A stretch of 64,000 nt of DNA from Rhea pennata. Its lineage: Eukaryota; Chordata; Aves; Rheiformes; Rheidae. Where the stretch lies: positions 67,429,582 to 67,493,581 of the forward strand of contig NC_084702.1 in assembly GCF_028389875.1 (NCBI RefSeq), read 5' to 3'. Numbering within the stretch: position 1 is the first letter of the stretch; each line of letters opens with the position of its first letter. Positions 11,901 through 26,900 of the stretch are shown here, in pieces. Made by a program: the position numbers and the translations under genes. The notes beneath the pieces were generated by a model. The model made no database searches. It was given only the letters and a program-made list of their open reading frames with translations, and was not told the DNA's origin.

Positions 11901-14900
11901 CCCTGGAGGATGAAGTACTTACCTCAGACGCAGCAGTCTTATTCATGTGTGGGAGAAGGATTTAAACTGTGTACTAGTCTCGCAAGAATACTAAGAGGTG
12001 TTGTTCTGGTGCTGGTCTTGGTTTTAACGAGAAATTTTCATCTGTTCCTGAAAAGGTTTTCTTGATAAAACTTTTGTAGATAAAAGTACATTGCTGAGAA
12101 AAATTTCTGATCCATCTTCTGATGAATGAGGATTTTCTAGTGAAGATAAGTTTTAAAAAATTCCTGTCTGTTCAGTGAATACATGGGACCCTGGATGAGT
12201 AAATTCCTGTGTTTCACCACACTAAAGCTATTTTCCTTAGAAGTGTAACATATTTAGATCAGCTCAGAATTAGCAGAATGCATATACTTTCTAGAGTCAG
12301 AAAATAATAAAATGACAATACAAACACCCAGAAGTACAAACAGGGCTTTGCAGAAACAAGGAGAGAAGCGAAGTCGTTTTGTTGACAGCTTTCCAAGTAA
12401 GGCCGTCCTCCTGCTTTCAGAAGAGAACTGCACCTGGGCTGGCCTCCGTGGGGTTGCGTCTATGCAGATGGCCGGCCACACGCGGTCGGCTCAAGGTTCA
12501 GAGTAACCAGAGTTCTAAGTACCTCGGTCCGCCTCCTGAAGGATCAGCACTGGGGAGAGGATTTTGAACTGGAGAAACGAAAGGCAGAAATGAAATGGAG
12601 AAATGAAAGGCGACTGTACTGAATCAGTGAGGAAAGAATACCTATAAAAGAAATCTCTCAATTTATAATTTGGGTTATGCGTATACAATCGTTGCTGGGG
12701 GTCTGTTGTGTTATGTATTGTGTACTCACACAGTGATACGCTTATCTGAGCTGCTGAATGGATAAAACAGAAAAAGGAGCAAGGAAAGTGCAGAGTGTGA
12801 ACTGTGTTGTCAAAGACATCGCAGTACTCCTTTGGCAAAGTAAGTAGCAATCGACACCACTCCTGAGGAGGGTGAATGTCTTAACTGTCTGTGCAAAACC
12901 CATTAAAACCAGCCAATTATTGCTCTTACCTGTGGCAAGATGAAATAACAGCCTCCAAAATTATAAAGAGAGGGGTTTTTTTTTAATCACAGGATGTCAC
13001 TGCTGTTTACACTGCTGTTTTCTTTTAAACAAAAGAAGTACTGCGTTACCAAATACCTTAGAAGTTATCATTAATATTTTCATCCACAGAAGTACTAATT
13101 CACGGGCTCTATTATCCTTTAGAACAATGCATTATTTGTAAGCACTCAGGTAATGGTCAGGTTTTTTATTAAAATTTTTAGGAATCATTCCCAGTTCTCT
13201 CTTCTGGAATATAGTTACTCTTGTGTGTATATTATTGCAGAAGCAGGAATGAAAAGGTCACTGTAGGTTTTCTTTTTCTTACTTCAGAGCTAGCTTGGAT
13301 AAAGTTACACAGCAGCTCAGTGCTAAGGCGTAAGGCGATAAAATGAATTGCAACTTAAGCTAGATCATCCATTTCTAAGACAGATAAAACTAGTTGATGA
13401 TCTCAAACAATACAGTTCAGGGTGGGGTAGTGGTAGCAGTATGTAATGTATGTGATGGCTGTTTGCGTTTGTGAACTACGGCATGTCATAAAAACTTGTA
13501 TTGCTTAAGGAAGTGTTGCAGTGTTTTTTTTTTTTTTTTTTTTTAGAATAGCGTAACAATTTAGTGTGACATAATGCCTCTATTTTGACTGCTACATAGC
13601 TAAAATGTTAAGCATTGCATTCTAAGCTGTACCAAAAATACAAAAATATACTTAAGTGAGACTGCAGAGATTTAAAGTGTAGGATGTTCAAGCCTTTTTG
13701 CCTAATCTTTTATTAAATTTCATTATGTTGATGTCTATTACTATTGGTCCACCATTGATTTGTCTGAAAACCACAGATGTGAAGCTGAATTTATTACACT
13801 GTAGATCTGTCAAGAACTTAGCTGGATCTGCTGACAGCAACTAAAACTTTAGAGTAGGAGTAGTAGTTGTACATAACTTTTTGTGGAAACTAAAGTAGAA
13901 GCTCTTCAGCTTTCTTCTAAGGAGAATGTGAGAGATCTCCAAGTATTCTTTTTCAGAAACTTTGCATTGAAATAGTTTATATCTCCAAAAACCACAATAA
14001 TCAAATTTTCAAGTTCCTAGAACTGAAGAAAGATCCTCAGCTCAGCTCTCAAATACAGTCAAGGTTGTGCATTTATCATGAAAATCAGACCACAGAATAT
14101 AAAATCCTGTACAGCATATATATTAGGTACAAGTTCAGTGACATCACGTGTGGGCTTAGCCCCAAACAAATTGCCTGGGATTGGGTATATGAGTTTCAAA
14201 AAAGAGGTTTGAATTTCTTTATGATTTTAATATTACTTCTTTGGTCATCTTCTTTTGGTCATTAATAAGTGTGTCAGTTCTAACAAGTTGAATTAATTTT
14301 CCTTCACTCTATTTGCTTTGTGCTTACACCTTCATTCCCAGACTTTAAATACACGCACCATAATTATAGAATATGCATTCAAGATTAAAATTTTCAATAA
14401 ACACGGACTGGATACATGCCTTTAGTCTGTTTCAATGAGAGAAAATTTTGTTTAATTCTTTTTAAGAGCCTTGAAGCAAGGATGACTATTAATACTATAC
14501 AAGATATCTCACTCCACTAAAGTTTTAAGAGATCAAGGATTTCTCCTATGCTTCTGCTAAAATATGAGGCGATACTGCAAATTAAGCTAATAGTATGGTT
14601 TACAGCACTAAAAAAGTAAAATCAATGCAATTTAAAAATTCATATAACCATCTGGAAAAAATACTCAAAAGACAAGTTATTAATCTGCCTAAGGAAATGG
14701 ATAAATCTAGTCCAAAATATAGATAAAATAAGTTCTGATTGAAAACAATCTTTAGTATTTCCCTGGAGGAGAATGTTCTGGGTACAACTTGCTGTGTGCT
14801 AGTGTACTAGGAAGCAAAAGTACACAAAAATTACTACATCTTAAACACATTGCAAATCTATATTTAAACTCATTGCCCTTCATTATTTCCTTAGCTACAA

Positions 14901-17900
14901 TGGTTTGCAATATCTTTCAAATGATATAATATATGTTTTCAGTTAAAAAGGAAAGAAATGTATCTGTTAAAAAACACCAAAAGACAGTTCATTCATATTT
15001 CCTACATACCTCTGTTTTTGTTTGGTAGGCCTTATATTGCTCACTTGTTGCTTTCTAGAGGATCTGGTTGTAATAAAATTAACAAGATATGGATTGGTTA
15101 TTTCATAGTTCTAATGATAGGCTCAAAAATACATTTTCCTCATGTATACAGCTGTAGTTTATGTATGGATTCTAGGGTCATTCCTGCCATTGACTGTGGA
15201 GGACTGGCTGAAACCTCTGGAGAGAAGAAAAACACACAGCTATGGCTTTATCATGGAAGGTGACAGAAAGAAAGGAAATTATTCTAGAGAAAAAACAGCA
15301 AAACTGGTGGAACTGAGTAATTGCCTTCTACTTAAATTGTTTTCTTGTTTCCGTTTTTTGAAATCTTTTTATTTTTTAGCCCTATTTTGGTTCATATGAA
15401 GAAACACTTCTTAGGATTCTTTATCATCTGATTGCGCTATTTGAGTCATAGTAGATGAGTAGTTCTGCTGTAACAGTGCCACAAGTGTTCTGAAGTCTGC
15501 CCCATCTCAGAAAAATAATGTGAATACAAATGATATTAAAAATTTGAAGTTTGAATTTGAAAAGAATGATATGAACTGACTAAAAATTTTCCCATTGTTT
15601 AAGTTGCTACATATTTTGCTGAAAAACTGCTTTGCAACTGATTGTAGCAATGCAGTGAATCCAGAACAACACACTACTATGTAGGCAATTTGTGCCTTTA
15701 TAGTAATGGAACACTGGAAATACAGCTGGAAAAAATGCTTTTTCACAGACACATAAAGATATTGTGGTTATGAAGTTCTGGACACATTGATAGTACAATT
15801 TTTGGAGAGTGCGTCTTGAACTCTAAAGTTTTTAAGTTTAGCTAGCTTCAAATAAATGCCTTGTATTCTGTTTACATTAGTGTTTGGCATATAGTTACAT
15901 ATTTAAGATCTGATATGTGATTAAGTTCCTCTTGCAGCTGGGAAATTTAATTTCTCTCTTATTGTCTAAATAATATTTTCTTATTGATTTGCAAATGTAA
16001 AACTTATCCAGCATGCATAATTTTTGAATGTGAAATAACTATACAAAACTGGACCAAGTATTTGCATATTTAAGTGCCCGAGATAGATAAATCCTTTTTT
16101 AAAAAAGGAAAAGTCAGTTGATTTTCTGGACAGCTGAGCACTCCTGCAATTTGAATTTTTCCTTAACAACTTTTCTGAAAGCATAAAATGTGTTTTCCAC
16201 TTCCATTACAGAGAAATATCCTGTAGTTTGCACATGCCTGATTACTATTATTTCTCTATTTTTGCAACTTAAATTGTAGCATTTAGAGGGAAAGTGGGGT
16301 TATTTTTGCCTTTTCATGACTTTGTCTCTTGAAGGATTGGAAGTCAGCTGAGAAAACAAAAGGGAACAGACATGCTGAGTTGGTCAGAGTTGTTGCAGCA
16401 AGATTTGCAATGCTCTGAAAAAACTTAGCAGCAGTTGATATTCATTTTAAAACTCTAGTTTTAAAACTGTTTTGAATTGTCTCAGTACCCCACTAGATAT
16501 CAAAAAGAATGTATAGTACATCACTGTCTTATTTTCCCCTGTAGGGGAAACAGTTTAACTAGGAAATGATATTTAACTTTGGTTGATTTGGTCTGTATAG
16601 AGGACACCAGTTGAGTAGCATTTTGTGTGTGTGCAAATGAAAAAAAAAAAAACTGTTGATAATGCCCACAGTCATTCTTCCGAACAATAATTTGTTCCAT
16701 TGTGTCTATCTCCCACATTCCTAAAGTTCCCCAGTGATGAAGTTACTAATAACATAATCTGAAGAAGTAAGCCTTAGTCCAAACATGATGCGAGGTCATA
16801 TAGGCAAGAAAAATCTGTTCTTTCAAGCAGCTGCAGCCAATTCTGCAAATATCAGGAAAGGATCTTAGAGTGGACTCATTCACTGGAAATGAGGACATTC
16901 GTTTTGAATGATGTTGCTAGAGGAGACTGGCTGCAGCATTTTGTAAAGAGATTGCAGCGTGTTGGGTTTTTTTAAGGATGTTTAGCCTTACTTTGAGATG
17001 TGAATAGCAGTGACTAAGACTGGACAAAGTCCAGGATAACCACACTTAGAAGCAAGTTTTAACTTGCAGATGTAAATGAAAGTGTTCTGCTCTTGCAATA
17101 AATTAGGCACTCGGGGGGGACATGGGGACAGAGAAGGAAGAAAGATGAGCAAAGGAGTTTCCCTGCTTCAGTGGCAGATGTTTAACTGATAAACATATCA
17201 AGAAGGATGGGAGCTAGTTTCTCTGGGTTTCTTTGTAGTATCATTTCAGTATTTTGCCTAGCTTTGCATTTAGCCTGTTTTTTTTTGTTGTTGTTGTTGT
17301 TTTTTTTTTTTTTTTTTTTTTTTTCCACTGAGATCTGAATTCAGCTAACTGAGCTCGAAAGTCTATGGAAGAGAGGAACTGTTTTCTTCCCTGGAGCATA
17401 TCTGGGGCTTATTTCTGTCTGACTACTTCTAGACCTTCAGCTGATGTTTCTAAGCAGCTTCACAGTGGTTTCAACAAAAACTGAATAATGTCAAGGAGAG
17501 AATTCAGCATGTAGAACTTGGCTGTTAATGGTTTTATAGACAGTTCAAAACGGCAGTCTGGATTCACTCTGACAGGAACTACATGAGCAACTTCAAGGCA
17601 TATCTGTTCATCTGGGCAGCAAGAATCTCTGCTTGTCAGTGGAATCAAAAATAAATAGGTCGAACAGGAAAGCTGTAGATGCATACCCCTCGTCTGTAGC
17701 TTGATGATGCATCTCCAATCTGAAGAGGTCCTCCAGCAGAGCAATCTGTGCTGTCTGCAACTGGTATTCTTTCCTGAAGCCAAACTAAAAATCACATGGA
17801 GCGTTGGGTGCTCATACTAGAAGCTAGCATTTTTGTCACAGGAAAGGGTTGTTAGATTCAAGTAGTGGTTTATGCACATTTGCATTTGGTCACTCTGTGT

Positions 17901-20900
17901 TTTAGGTGAGTAAGCCTCCTCTGGTCAAGTTCTGTCAAATGATATCCTCCAGGATATCAGTGTGTGCTCTTTGTGTCTGTTCCCTTTTACATCTTAGCTG
18001 ATTTCCAGTCCTTGGAAGGGCAGTGTCAAGGAAAGGCACATATACTCTCTGCCTTCCCTTAAGTAACCTCATATATCGTCTAGAAGCAGCCACAGGCTCT
18101 GGCTGGAGATCTCAGTATGTCTGAAATAGGAGACAGTATCTGATAATCACTGACTCCATAATTTCTTTTTAAAATATGCTACAATTTATATAAAGTTTTA
18201 CTGTTTTGTAGCCATCCTTCCAAAGATGGACACAGAACTTTTCAAGCAATAACGTTGTTGTTATTAGCAAGTAATGTTAATAATTTTCTTTTTATTAAAT
18301 ATCCTCTCAAAGGCATAAGAAAAAAACAACATTAAAAATAACCATGGTAAACACGATTCAAGACTAAACTGAAGGGCAGATTTTACCTTTTAATGAGATA
18401 CTTTGGGGAAATACCAATGTGAACATTTTTTAATTTCTTTTTCTCAGATTTTCAGAAAATGTTCTAATAGGATGTAGTGAGATATATTATCAGAGAAGAT
18501 AGCTATCTACATGAACATAATTACATATAGCCTTCCACTGAAATTAGCATGACAACCCTTTTTCTCAAGAGATGCAGGCTTATATAACAGATTTATATAA
18601 CTCCTATTTTGAAAAACAATAACCTCTTAAGCTTAAATCTTTTACATCCAGTCAAGACACTTTTCAAAAACATGATTTTCATCAAGTTCTTTTCGTTTAG
18701 ATTCTGAAAATCATATTCCTTTTAAGATATATTAAATTAGTTCATTATGTAGAACTGCTAGTCATTCTTGAAAACTTTGATCTTAATTATAAAATACTAA
18801 AGTAAATATTCAACACTGATAAAGACAAACAAAAGTATTAAACATTTCATAATAAAGCTATTTGGAAGCTTCTGAAATGGTATTCTAAAATTAACTTTAT
18901 CCTAAAAGATTCATTTTGCTAATGAACATTTCTGATGTCATTAGTTACTATCCAAAACCGAACCCTGCTAAATTGTAAGTATTTGGAGCAATGATGTTCC
19001 TTGTTTGCAGATCTTCAAGAGAAAGTGTATAAAACCCCATGATTTGAAAGCAAAGCTTTGTTGTATGAGATTTTTTTACACAATTGAAGTTTCATATAGA
19101 GTATCAGTGTTTATACTCCTATAACTAATTTTTAACTAGAACTGCATGCTAATGATGTAAATATTTTTCAAATTGAATAATAGGTTATGGAATTATCAAC
19201 TCCTCCATCAATTTGTTGCTTTGGGAAATATATGAAATCATATTTTAAGTAAATTTGTTCCTTTACATTTTCTTTTCCTTGCCTTTGCCTCCACACACAC
19301 ATTTTCTTTTGTCTTTTTTTTCAAATGTACTGATTTATTTTAAGCTTTTGCTATCTTACTTGTCCTCTATTTCTGAATATTCTTTTTTTTTCTTTTACAT
19401 ATGAAGTAATAACTGTATATTATAAAGTTACGTGTCTCATGTTTATAAATATTTCTCATTAAAAAAGAACTGTTACAGTTGCTCATAAAAAATGAAAATT
19501 TTTAACTGTCAATTCAAAAGAGAGTTAATTCTGCACGCTCCCTTAGTACCCTCCCTTAAGGATGGGTTTCTGCATTCAGTAGTTTGCAATCACTTCCCTC
19601 CTGCCAGTCAGCACTGAAAAGATTATCTATTCTGAATCTATTTAATCTAAATATCTATTCTGAATATCTAGCCACATATTTAGTCACCAGAAGGCTCAGT
19701 ACTGCAGATTTTTGTGTACCACAGTATTTCTTGTGGGTTTTCCTTTGGGAGCAGGATTATATACATGCTTAGTATTTTTCTGATTGTCAGCCTTAAAACT
19801 AGATTTAGACACCCACTTTCTTCTGTTGTTTATCTTTCATCTGTATGTCCCTACATTCTCACATAAAATGGGAAAACCCCTCTGGTCAGTAAGTGGTCTG
19901 AAAGTTGCTATGTTATTTTGAGAATATACAGCATCAAATAGGTACCAGATATTTAATAACCTTGAGGTAGTCTGTGCAGTTGCTCTGGAAACAAGATTTC
20001 CCAACTGAGAACAATGACAAATTCTGCATAAAAAAGAGGGACAAACAAATCCTCTATCATCTGCTTTGATCATATTGTTCATGATGTATGAGAAAATATC
20101 AGCAAAGTGATCTTAAAATGGATGGGGACCTGTGCTGAAGAATTCCCCTTTTGTGGGAGGCTATTTCCTTTGTATAGAGCTGAAAAACACTGCTTTACTG
20201 TCTAACTGGACTAAGCAAAGGCAGAAGAGCTGAGTAGAATAAAAGAAAAAAAATGGAGAAAAGGATGCACCCTGGCATTCCTTCAAGTAGCATCTGGACG
20301 CAAGGAGGACAATAATCAAAATATTTTGCAATTTCTGTTTTCGTGTGATGAGCAGTGTCTCCAGTAATCTTTGTGTCTCTGCTGTTAGAGGATGTCTGAC
20401 AATAGCATAATCAAAGGGACTGAGCTTCAGTAATTGTGCAAGTGTAGCTGTTTACTTTGAGCAGCTCCAAAGCAGCATAATTGTGAAACCTAGAATAAAG
20501 GGTTGTATCTAAATGAGCATGCAGGTTAGGGAAGCAGACCACAGAACAGCTCTCTGCAAATTATGAATAAAGTAGAAAATGAGTGATCAGCTGCTACAAA
20601 CCTTGCTGCAGTTTCTTAGCAAACTCACTGTAAAACCCAGAAAACTTCCCAGATCTTGCACATAGAAATGGAGAAATGTTTTGCAGTAAAACTGAAACAT
20701 CATATTTCATTTGCAAAATATTGCAGTAAAATATTATAAAAATCCATTAAACATTTACAGGTTTGTGGATGTTTGCAGCCAACAAGTGATTTAAATCAGA
20801 AAAATTAAAATCAAGTCTCCTACTTCCAAAAATGACTAACATATTTTTCTTACCTTAGAAAGAGTAATGCCTGAATAGTACAGTAACTACTACCCATTTT

Positions 20901-23900
20901 CCTTTGCCTCTGATTCTTCAAGAAGCTGACACCATCCTCTGCCAGCATTATATAGTCTTTCTGTGATCTGCTTTGTTTCTTCCAGATGCTGCTTGATTTT
21001 ACACAAATTGCATGTACACTGGAGGAAAGGCAGGTGATTCACACATGCAATGTTACAAAATTGAGTTCCCCAGAGGAGCGATAGATGTGTAAAGGATTGA
21101 GGACCCACCTTGACATAGCAACACTCACACTTGTGGAATAGAATAGCTCAAAACATTTTGTTTTAAAGATTCTTTCTTTCAAAATGTAAAACTTTTAACC
21201 AATAGTGTAACTGCTTGAAAAATCCTGAAAAGTCCTTTTTTATAAAAACTCATGACATGCATTGAGAAATGTAAAATTCCAAACATTTTTTTCCTGCAGA
21301 ATGTTTGGAGTCTCCTTGGAGTAGCTAACATTGCCAGCTTTTTTACATTAATAAATGCAGAAGGGGCTGACATCTGATTATTAGCTCACTGGATCAGTGA
21401 TCAAAGGGAAAAAGGTCTTGTCAAATGTTATATCCTAGACTAAGGAAGGAGGGAGATGGTCTACTCTTTAGATATAAATTGAAGAAATAGTTCTTTCCCA
21501 AGAAATGTGCAAGGGATTGTCTTGTTCTGGAAACGAGTTTCTTAAATATGTATGTTGCTATGTAGTCATGATGAAAAAGGTGCAATCAGCATGAATTTGA
21601 AATGGAAGCTGGTGTGGTATGTGTTGCTATTCAGCTCCTGTTTTGTTTAGCAAGCAATCTCGCACCAGAAATTTCTGGGACAACGCAATGGATAGCCTAG
21701 ATACAGGAGCCTAATACATTTACCATAACTCAGAGTTAAGTCTCTGTAGCTAAGTCTCCACAGTGTGGAGAATGGAGGCAACATAGGTTGAATTGATCAG
21801 CAGAGTTGGCATCTTCAACCGAAGGACATTGAACTATAGGCATGAGCACTGAAAAATATGTTTTCTGACTGCTGCTCAATCATTCTATGGATGTTCATAA
21901 TGAGATAGTGTTCTCCATTTCTCAATTTCTCATCTAGCAGTGAGACACTCTTGTATTTAGAGAGAGAATAAATAGAGCTGTATCATTTCAGATTTGTCAG
22001 ACTTGAGCTTGTATCACCCTTGCACATGATTCAACTTACCTTATGTTTTTGAAAAGGACCAGAAGAACTAGTACTGGCCAAAGTACAGTTTCCCATTAGA
22101 TTCCTATCACACCTCAGTGCTGCTTGTTGCGTGTGTTCCTCCAGAAAGTATTCACAGCACTGTTGGGATTTCCCTTCAGACCTTGACACACGTTTCAGGC
22201 ATGAGCATTTCTGGACAGCATAGTACAGCACCTCATGACAGCTACCAAAGGTTCTAGTATAGTAAGAGTGGATGTTTTTCACATCCTGCCCTGAAACTTG
22301 TTGTCACGCTTTTGTGACCACATAGAGTATGAGTTCCAAATAGCTGAGATTATTTTGGGCTTTTTACTTATTTATCTTTGAGTTCACCTAGGAGATGTGT
22401 GGAAATTATTGAGAACTGTTATATTCAGGTTGATTTCTCCAGAGGCTGTTGAACACAGAATGTCTGGACAAGAAAGGGAAAATGGGTTCTTTCTCTAGAT
22501 GTTCTGTTAGCTACTGAGGAGGCATTCGAACTTCTCTTTCAGAAGCTAGGAATGGCAAGGATCAAAGTCACAAGTTATACATCAAGACAATTTCAATATT
22601 CTGAACTTCCTGGAGAATGACTGTTCAGCAAGAATGCAGGTGATCTTTTGGTTTTTGCATGTTTACAAGCTATTTGAGAAGGCTCCCAAAGCCTTCTTTG
22701 CAGTATTTTGTGCTCAGCTCTAATGCAAGTGCTAGAGCTCTGAGGATCATTAAAGAATTTACCACAAGTACCTGCATAATGTGGTATTTGATACTTTATA
22801 TGGATAGTTTCTACAGCATGTTCCTCTCAGCTTCTGTACAGCTGCACAGGTTTGGAGAAACTCATTCCTTTTCATTCATTATATTTTTGTATGCTAATAG
22901 TTTCAGTTTCTTCAGTGCAACACAGAATCTAAAAAACCTGGGTGTCCCAAGAAAGGAAAAGAGGCCATTTGGAAACTAGGGGGTTAGCGGTCAAGGCTAG
23001 TGCACAGTCATGGTCCTTAACACTGTTTCCTGTGGTGAGAGTGCTCTGGGTGCACATGAAGCCAGGATGTAGTTTCAGTATGACTTCTCATTATAAGTAC
23101 TTCAGTTCTAGTGCCAGCACCTTACTGTGTTCTCACTGTAAGTAGTAAATGTTTCATAGGCACAAAAAGATGGAATTGGGGTCAAAATGAAATGTTCCAG
23201 TAAAACAGGAAACAAAAAGTTTTGGAATATTATGATAGCTTTGTCTCTATAAGCCTGATTATAACAGCTTTTTCATACTCAGTGTTGCCTTCTTATCTAA
23301 CTTATCTTGTTATTTTTAGTATTAGAATTAAAGTATTTTTTACATCGACAGCAGGCTTAGTTAGTGTAAGTGCAGACAATTATACCTCTAAAGGCAAGGA
23401 ATAGTTCTAGAGTAAGAAAATAAAAAACAATGTCTCCATTAATCTGATGATCCTTTAGTGATTGACAGATTCAAGCAAAGTATGCAGATTAAAAGGGACA
23501 GGCTTTTTCAGCCCTTAAAAATAAGCACTTAATCTAAAATGCATCTGGCGTCTTTTCCTGGCTTAGTTTCCTATTGCCTGGCTCTGGCTCTCAAGAGAGA
23601 CCAGATGAAAGAAATACAAAGCAGAATTTTTCCTCAGTCCCACAGACTAATCACAATGAAGTAACAATGTATGATAGCATAATACATGTATGTAATTATG
23701 CATGCAGTTTTTGTGCATTTACACAATGGTGTATATAAACATACAATGGAAGACTGACATAGGATTCACTATTAAAACACAAAAACCCAAGAGTAAAATT
23801 AATACCAATTAATATCGGTTTTATGAAAAATGAGCCTTTCTGGCTTCATTCTTTGTTTAGAATATAAGTCTAGTTGAAAGAATTCAAAAATTTAACTCTA

Positions 23901-26900
23901 CATAGATGCTTAGTTCTTCAGTGCAATCCATCACTGTTATCAGTGACCTTGGAACAGTAGGAAATTACCACTGATAAAGTCCGTGGATGAAATAAAGACT
24001 GCAAAGAGTTAAATGAGGACAGGCAGTCATAAAGAGAGAGCACAATCATTTGTAATCTTGGCTTATTCAAAAAAAAAGTGTATCTTTACTCAAATGCAGA
24101 TGTTTGTACTGAATCAAGAAATGTAAAGCATACACACAAAATGAGGTTGTATAATGGCTCTGGAAAAAATCCAGGCTTCAGTTAAACAACTCTACAGCTG
24201 AGCCAGGGCAATGATAGAAGAGTCTAATCCATGATGGTTTTCAGCCTGTAACTACTAAGGCTTGGAGTTTTATCCTTAAGGAATCTTAAAGAAACATTTA
24301 AAAATTTTTTTTTAAAAACCTTTGCTAGCGGCTTGATAGACTTGATATTAAGCTTAAGCTTATCTGCACTTCCAAAACTGGAGGAAGGATGGCAGTTGGA
24401 GAAAATACAGAAACCCCTGGATGCAGAGATGTATGGCCTGGTGAAGAATGACTTGTAATTTTCATTACTGCATGTGGCAAACGAGTGCATGCAGGACTGG
24501 AAAGGTTGGAGAGAGCACAGAAAGAGCTACAGATAAGTTGAGAGATGAAATAAATGCCTTAAAATGAGATTTAAAAGGTTCAGTCTTTTAAAGTTATCAA
24601 AAAGAAATTTGAGATATCAGACAAGTTCAGTGGTGTCAATAGCTCACAGGTAGAAAACAGCAGATACAGAAAGGCTTTTCTAGTAAGCAAAGTTAGAAAT
24701 AAAAGTAACAGAAGCTGAACCCATAGAAATGGCTAAGGGAAAAAAAAAATGCAGATTTTAACAGTGAGGGAACTTAGTAAAACAAGCTCTGTAGTGGTAG
24801 AATCTCTTCTTTTCCTCAACAAGTAGGATATCTTCCTAGAGGACAGGTTTTAGTCATACTGTGTTAGTTGATTTTCAGCTATTGGGCTCAACATGTGTGT
24901 TAAACATGATGTTTTATAAAATATAGGACATTGGAAAACATGTAAAGTCATCTAATCCATCCTTGTGCCCAGAATAAGAACTATAATAGTACTTATTTTT
25001 GCCACAATTTTATACAATTTGTTTAAAATGGATCTCAGGTGTTCAAAATGCCACTCATAATTAGAAAATGCTTCCTAACACATATCCTTGTGCTTTAAGG
25101 GCATTACTTTTTCCTTTCTCCAACATGGATGTGAAAAAAAAATACATCCCTTTCTTCATTGCCAGAAACTCTAAAGTATTTATTCTGTTCTGCCTCAGTT
25201 TTATCTTCTTTGCCTAAACAACCACAATTTGTTCAGTATCTCCAGGATATCAAACAAAGTTTTCTAGACCTCTGATCATTCTCACTGTTCTTTGGGCTCT
25301 CTCCAGTTGGCACACATTACCCCTGCTGTAGATGTTTCAGTACTAAGTGAAAACATTATTTCACATGACTTTAGGGTTACATTTTAGACTAAAATTGTAC
25401 CTTCGACTTTAAAATCTGTGACATGATACAAATTTAATCTTGGCATATCTTAAATTGTAAGGGTCTGAGTTTAGAAAATGAACATTCCTTAAGAAAAATG
25501 CATACGAATTCACCTGTGTAACCTGTAGGGTTGGGATTCTAGCACTATGCTGTTTGAGTAATGAAGTAAATTAGCAATGTTAAAATTTACAGTTGTTGAC
25601 ATGTATGTTGACAGGTTGATCTAGGGAGCAAGTAATCCAATTTATCCACAGACTTTAGAACGCTTTGTTAGTAAGCAGAAAGATGTTGAGACTTGGAAAT
25701 TTTGGTTTGATTTCCATGTGTAAGGTGGAAATTTATTCCCATAGTTATTGATTCCTCTTACCCCCCAAAACACTTCTCCTTTAGGTTCTTCATGCCCAGG
25801 TTAATTCCCCCCTGCTATCTGCTAAATTTTTCTCTCTCCTTTTTTTTTGTTTTTTTTTTTCCTGCACATCTGCCAGACTGCTCTCCTCTTCTCTTTTACG
25901 CTGCCTTTATACTGGCATAAGAGCACAGAGAGCACAGGAAAGATAGATGCTGGGAACTTTCTATAACTGTATGGCAGTAGAGAGCTGCTTTTTTTAGGCC
26001 TTGCAGGTCCAAGATGTTGTATGAATATGTTGTATGACACTCCTATTCTAAGAGATACAGAAAAAATAAGTGTCATGAAGGTGTTCAAACACTAGGACAA
26101 GTTGCCCAGAGATGCTATGGTATCTCCGTTCCTGGAAATATTCATAATGTGACTGAACATGTCCCTGAGAAACTTGAGCTAATGGTGCTGCTTAGAGCAG
26201 GAAGCTGGTCTAGCAGATCATTCCAATCTACATTATTCTATGATTTTGTGATTCTTGCCAGCATATTCTGAATAAAACATACAGGGGACAAGGGGAGAAC
26301 AGACAAATTCATGGAAGAGAAATTCTTTGAGAACTGCTAATATATAGAAACCACATCTAGCTTAGTAGATTCCTGAACTCATAGTAGTTAGAGACAGGGA
26401 ACGCAGCAGGAGAAAAGAGCATTCATATGTGCCTATCTAGTTCCAGGCATGGACTTCTGACCACTCTTGGAGACGGGGTATACAGCCAGTTCAGTCATTC
26501 TTATGTTCTTAGGTTTGTTCCGGTGTTCTTTACATAAGAACAAATTAAGCTGACCATGCATAGCAACTTCCCTGCCATGACCATAAGAATAATAGTTCTG
26601 GTCTTGTACCCTGCTTCTTTATACAAATTCAAGATGAATATTTATGGCAGAGGTAACCAGGTCATGTTAGCTTATTTCTTTTATATGTCTACCCCATAGT
26701 AGTGGTTTAATCAAATTATCTTCTCTGAATGGGGCAGAATTCAGTATCAAGACTAAAAAAGATCACTTAATATTGATCATTGTTCAGTGTTACTTTCTGT
26801 TCTTACGCTGCTTTAAAAGTAAGATCTCTTTGACATAAAGAGATCACCTCTGTGATCTCTTTTCAGGCGATACTGTCCAAATCACTTCAATTTCTTTTAC

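Noticed and set aside
22659..22979. 106-codon open frame in intron 1
   Set aside because: Length is within chance for a 20-kb intron, and no signal peptide, domain or splice context is visible.
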